NCBI RefSeq assembly: GCF_964340395.1
Contig: NC_135571.1
Location: 3,149,611 to 3,193,110 of the forward strand
DNA length: 43,500 nt
Source of the DNA: Glandiceps talaboti
Taxonomy: Eukaryota; Hemichordata; Enteropneusta; Spengelidae
Direction: 5' to 3'
Both the position numbers and the translations under genes were made by a program. Below the pieces are notes generated by a model. That model did not search any database and had not been told where the DNA came from. It worked only from the letters and a program-made list of their open reading frames with translations. Shown here piece by piece: positions 40,063-43,500 of the stretch; the first letter of the stretch is position 1; every line of letters begins with the position of its first letter.

Positions 40063-40245
40063 TACTGTAACTTAGAATTGAAAAGTTGCATTATGATAAT
40101 GTTGTCGTGCATTTTTGATTAATTAGCTTTGCATTATCTAGACAGTTTTCACGTTTGTGGCATGGCGCATTTTAAATCACCTTTAATAATGCCGAATCAG
40201 CACATTACAGTTCCCAAGAATGCTACAAATGAGAAAAATTGAAGT

Positions 40246-40259
40246 GCGCCACCTAGTGA
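40246..40259 (-). promoter_or_regulatory. CTCF-like motif
   Basis: Minus strand reads TCACTAGGTGGCGC, one mismatch from the bilaterian CTCF core CCASYAGRKGGCRS. Motif match only. Confidence 0.35.
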
Positions 40260-40708
40260 CAAATGTAGAGTACAGATTATCGTTTATTTAAATAAGAGAT
40301 GTATAAAGTAGTTTTTAGACAGCACTTCACTTCTCTTAATTTTTGACGTAGCTCTGTAGATGTAGATATATATTCCCGAATCTGATCTCACCAATATCTT
40401 ATAATCAAATGAATATTTAACTGATTTACATATCAAGAACAAAACACAACAAAAGTCTTCCAATAATGAACATCCGAATTTACTAATCGACACCAGTGAG
40501 TTTGGTAACAAGTTTCGACTGTGGGGGCGCTATGTAGGTCGAAATTACCTGGCATTGTTAGATGGTAAAAGCGTACTGAAGACATTAACTGAAGCTACAA
40601 TATATTCAAGATAAGATATATCAATGTCGTTATGACATCTGGTGTTAGTGTTGATGCTGTGCGCCGATAGAAATTTTTAGAGATATTACATCACACTGTT
40701 ATACACAA

Positions 40709-40809
40709 CTGTCGATGAGGGCGCCCTACGAGACCACCAGACGAGATCTCGCTTGGGGAGGTCTCGTAGGCAGAGCCCCCAACAGCGAGAGTCTGGGTAA
40801 CCGAGACTC
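40709..40809. mobile_element. Small foldback MITE, copy 3 (in likely DKK3 3' UTR)
   Basis: Left arm gtcgatgagggcgccctacg-agac and right arm gtctcgtaggcagagccccc, then gcgagagtctgggtaaccga. It shares about 45 bp almost exactly with copy 2 over the right arm. Confidence 0.6.
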
Positions 40810-41357
40810 CTACACCAGTTGATATACCAGTGACACAGTTTGTCTCTACTCCAACCTTACGCCCCTCTCATCGCCGTGCTTGTAGATGGAAAACTTACGA
40901 CAGTAGATTTTCAACTTTCGAGTTTCGATATTTCAAGAGGCAATCATCGTATGCAAATTAGATATCCTCCATACAAATGTACAGTTTTTTTCCCAACGTC
41001 GTAAAACAAGGATCCGCTTTACGGCAATGTCGAATACGCATCGCGTCAAAAGTACCCCGGCTTTAATTGAGATAATAAGTTTTTCCCAAATCGTACTTCA
41101 ATCTTACATGTGTTTAAAAAAAAAACAGTATTGCGATGATTTGATATTTACAAATTTTATTAAATTGGTGGAGGACCGATCTTACTTATTGATGTCATTA
41201 GAGAGTGAAATATTCCCCAAGTCTGTGAAAAGTTTGGTAAGAAGGTAAATAGAACTTAATAAGTAATTTAGAAAAAATAAGTTTATTGATGACCTTTGAC
41301 CTTGATACTATCATGTTATGTACATGTTTATAGAGGTATTCATTGTATAGCTTCATG

Positions 41358-41363
41358 AATAAA
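41358..41363 (+). terminator. Candidate poly(A) signal AATAAA for the DKK3-like gene
   Basis: AATAAA at 41358 is followed about 30-50 bp later by a GT-rich stretch (ttctgtggtgtatttgtgg), the usual arrangement for a cleavage site. It would give a 3' UTR of about 1.6 kb. No other AATAAA stands out between the stop codon and here. Confidence 0.5.
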
Positions 41364-41620
41364 GTTATTTGAGACTTACTAATTATTTCTGTGGTGTATT
41401 TGTGGCGAATAACATCTTTTACGGCACGTCAGTGGATTTTAGTTGTATCAAAGAAGAAAAATAAGATCTAGTTGGCGAAAATGAGTGAAGGGTAGTTGTC
41501 CGTGTTGTTGTCAATCAGAGGGTCGTATGGGACACATACAGCAAATAATCAAAAAATAAAATCTTCGTAAAACACCGAAGTTGGTTTGGGTTATATGTTC
41601 ATGTCTTGTAGATTATTAGC

Positions 41621-42020
41621 CACAACACAACACAACACAACACAATACAATACAATACAATACAATACAATACAATACAATACAACACAACACAGAATAG
41701 CACAACACAACATGCCACGCCAGACCACACAAGACAACACACCACACAACACAACACCACACCACACAACACCACACCACACAACACAACACAACACAAC
41801 ACAGCACAGCACAACACAACACAACACACAACACAACACCACACAACACAACACAACACCACATAGCACAACACAACACACCACACCACACCACACAACA
41901 CACCACACCACACGACACCACACAACACCACACGACACCACACAACACAACACAACACAAACCAACACAGCACAACACAACACAACACAACACAACACAA
42001 ACCAACACAACACAACACAA
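41621..42020. repeat. (CACAA)n pentanucleotide array, 400 bp
   Basis: CACAA with sub-blocks of CAATA, CACCA and CAGCA. It gives long Thr/His/Gln or Cys/Val ORFs on both strands, which I reject. Confidence 0.95.
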
Positions 42021-43358
42021 TACCTTAAAAGTTTAATAACTAAAAGCAATCTTATTAAATCTAAAACTGACTCCAAACCACAAATAAAATCATTCAACTT
42101 TGTTCTACAATCTCATAGTTAATCATATGATATGAGATCACGCTAATGAATGAAAGAGCTACATATAGAAAGCTTAAAGTGTACATGCAAAGGTTGATAA
42201 TTTTGTTCGTAATTATGTTTATTTTGCCATAAAAGTAAAGGAAATCGGGTTTGTAATAGTACAATATTATGAGGCACTCTTGGCTAAGCCACAGAGCACC
42301 TTCAGGTAAGTACCTCTCATTTGCATATGGATAGGACAGCGTTTGGAACTTTATGACGTCACTGCAGGAACACAAACGCTTACGTCAGTGTATCTTTACA
42401 TGCAAAGCCATTATGGTCGAACCAGAAGGTCAACTTCACAACCTGTTTTCGCCAGAACCTGTTGCCATGTTGTAATACACCACTACCACGATGACGGCAA
42501 AGTAGTAAATGTTGTTATTTGAAATCGAGATTAGTGATGAATTATAATTAGTTGGTTTGGAAGATACTGTTTTGTTTGATTGGTTTGTTGGTAACAATTA
42601 CATTTACATAGCCGATAGAAATAATTGAGTCGTGTGAAATACAGCATTGGTTGTGTTTGACTCAATTACACACGGAAACAAGTAAGAAACTGCACATTCT
42701 ACACCGAGATCGTAATTTTTTGCTACATTTTAACTGAAACAAATTTATTGAAAGTTAGTCGTTGTCAATTCTCTGTCGTCAACACAGATCTAGAGGAATT
42801 GCCAACTTAGAATATAAATAGATGGACACTCCTTGTCTTGCCTCCAGCTCGCTCGCTTCTCTTCTAAAGCGAATCCATACTAAATTCCCATATCAAATTC
42901 TTATAAACATATGTAAATTATAAAATGATAAAATCATCAACACCATAAATGAATAAACCAAAGTTTGTTGTTGCCTTAATTTAATGCAAATGATATTGAC
43001 AAATGTGAAAACTAGCTAAACAATGTGATCACGTCATTGTTCCTCCAGCTGCCTGTAATTAGTCATTATTTGACACTGTTGATCCTTTAATAACTTAATG
43101 TTGTCATGTCAGAAGAAGAATACTATTCGCGAAATGCAAACATTTGTTCTATTGAAAGTATTATTAATTCACGACAGCTGAGAGTTCACTGTGACCTCGC
43201 GTCACATCAAAATGTTGTGAATGTCAGAAATCAGAATTACATTGTGTTCTGTCATCAGTGACACATGTATCATAGTTAATAATCATAATAATTCATTATT
43301 AAATGACCATTCCACGACACGTCTCAATGGTCTGCACATATATAACAATCGCAAAATT

Positions 43359-43360
<2 letters not shown>
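42021..43360. other. AT-rich right flank without a supported gene
   Basis: TATAAATAG at 42813-42821 is a possible TATA box, but no coding exon follows within the remaining 680 bp. Otherwise featureless. Confidence 0.4.

Positions 43361-43454
<94 letters not shown>
43361..43454. repeat. (GA)n microsatellite
   Basis: About 46 GA units near the right window edge. Confidence 0.97.
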
Positions 43455-43457
<3 letters not shown>

Positions 43458-43500
43458 AAACAAAACAAAAACTGCCAAACATCATAAAATCACAATAATT

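Larger units (their letters stand above)
39788..41357 (+). other. Probable 3' UTR of the DKK3-like gene
   Basis: No coding potential. It contains two foldback elements of one family (39951-40062 and 40709-40809) and a CTCF-like word at 40246-40259. If the poly(A) call is right, both foldbacks would be transcribed and could form hairpins in the mRNA. Confidence 0.45.

Noticed and set aside
41586-42122. 178-aa and 168-aa Thr/His/Asn or Cys/Val-rich ORFs
   Set aside because: Translation of the (CACAA)n array on both strands.
42813-42821. TATAAATAG as a promoter for a rightward gene
   Set aside because: No coding exon follows before the window ends; a single TATA-like word is weak in AT-rich DNA.

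Overview
The window is eukaryotic nuclear DNA: AT-rich, with multi-exon genes, GT-AG introns of 0.3 to 11 kb, long tetranucleotide arrays, many foldback MITE-like elements and a SINE/LINE-type tail ending in (ATT)n. A clear Dickkopf-3 homologue and the style of repeats point to a marine bilaterian invertebrate such as a lancelet, hemichordate, mollusc or brachiopod. The sequence alone does not let me choose among these. There are no bacterial operons, no CRISPR array and no confident RNA genes.

Two protein-coding genes are supported, in divergent (head-to-head) orientation. Gene A is on the minus strand from 28324 down to 1698. I assembled it from eight short exons whose GT/AG sites and reading-frame phases all fit together, giving about 309 residues. 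I do not recognise the protein. It is polar and Ser/Arg/Tyr-rich, has a basic stretch followed by PPPPP, and has no signal peptide or membrane segment. Its introns carry most of the repeats in the window: TTAA-flanked MITEs, long palindromes, a nested element, a 20-copy 51-bp minisatellite and a 32-bp VNTR next to a splice donor.

About 4 kb separates the two gene starts. It holds a 696-bp foldback transposon with an exact 8-bp target duplication, a small tRNA-like/SINE-like patch, and no convincing gene.

Gene B is on the plus strand from 32302 to 39787. It has five exons with phases 1, 0, 1, 2 and encodes 756 residues. It is a secreted Dickkopf-3 (DKK3) homologue: signal peptide, N-terminal helix, a four-sequon glycosylated segment, the N-terminal ten-cysteine DKK domain, and the C-terminal ten-cysteine colipase-like domain. 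The unusual part is an extreme acidic C-terminal extension of about 430 residues, all in the last exon, built from two kinds of internal repeat. Vertebrate DKK3 is about 350 residues in total. Its introns hold complementary tetranucleotide arrays, including a CTGT array before exon 2 and a CAGA array after exon 3 that could pair across exons 2 and 3.

The right end (41.4 to 43.5 kb) is the likely 3' UTR end, then a pentanucleotide array, unannotated AT-rich DNA and a (GA)n tract. The two genes show no obvious functional link beyond adjacency.
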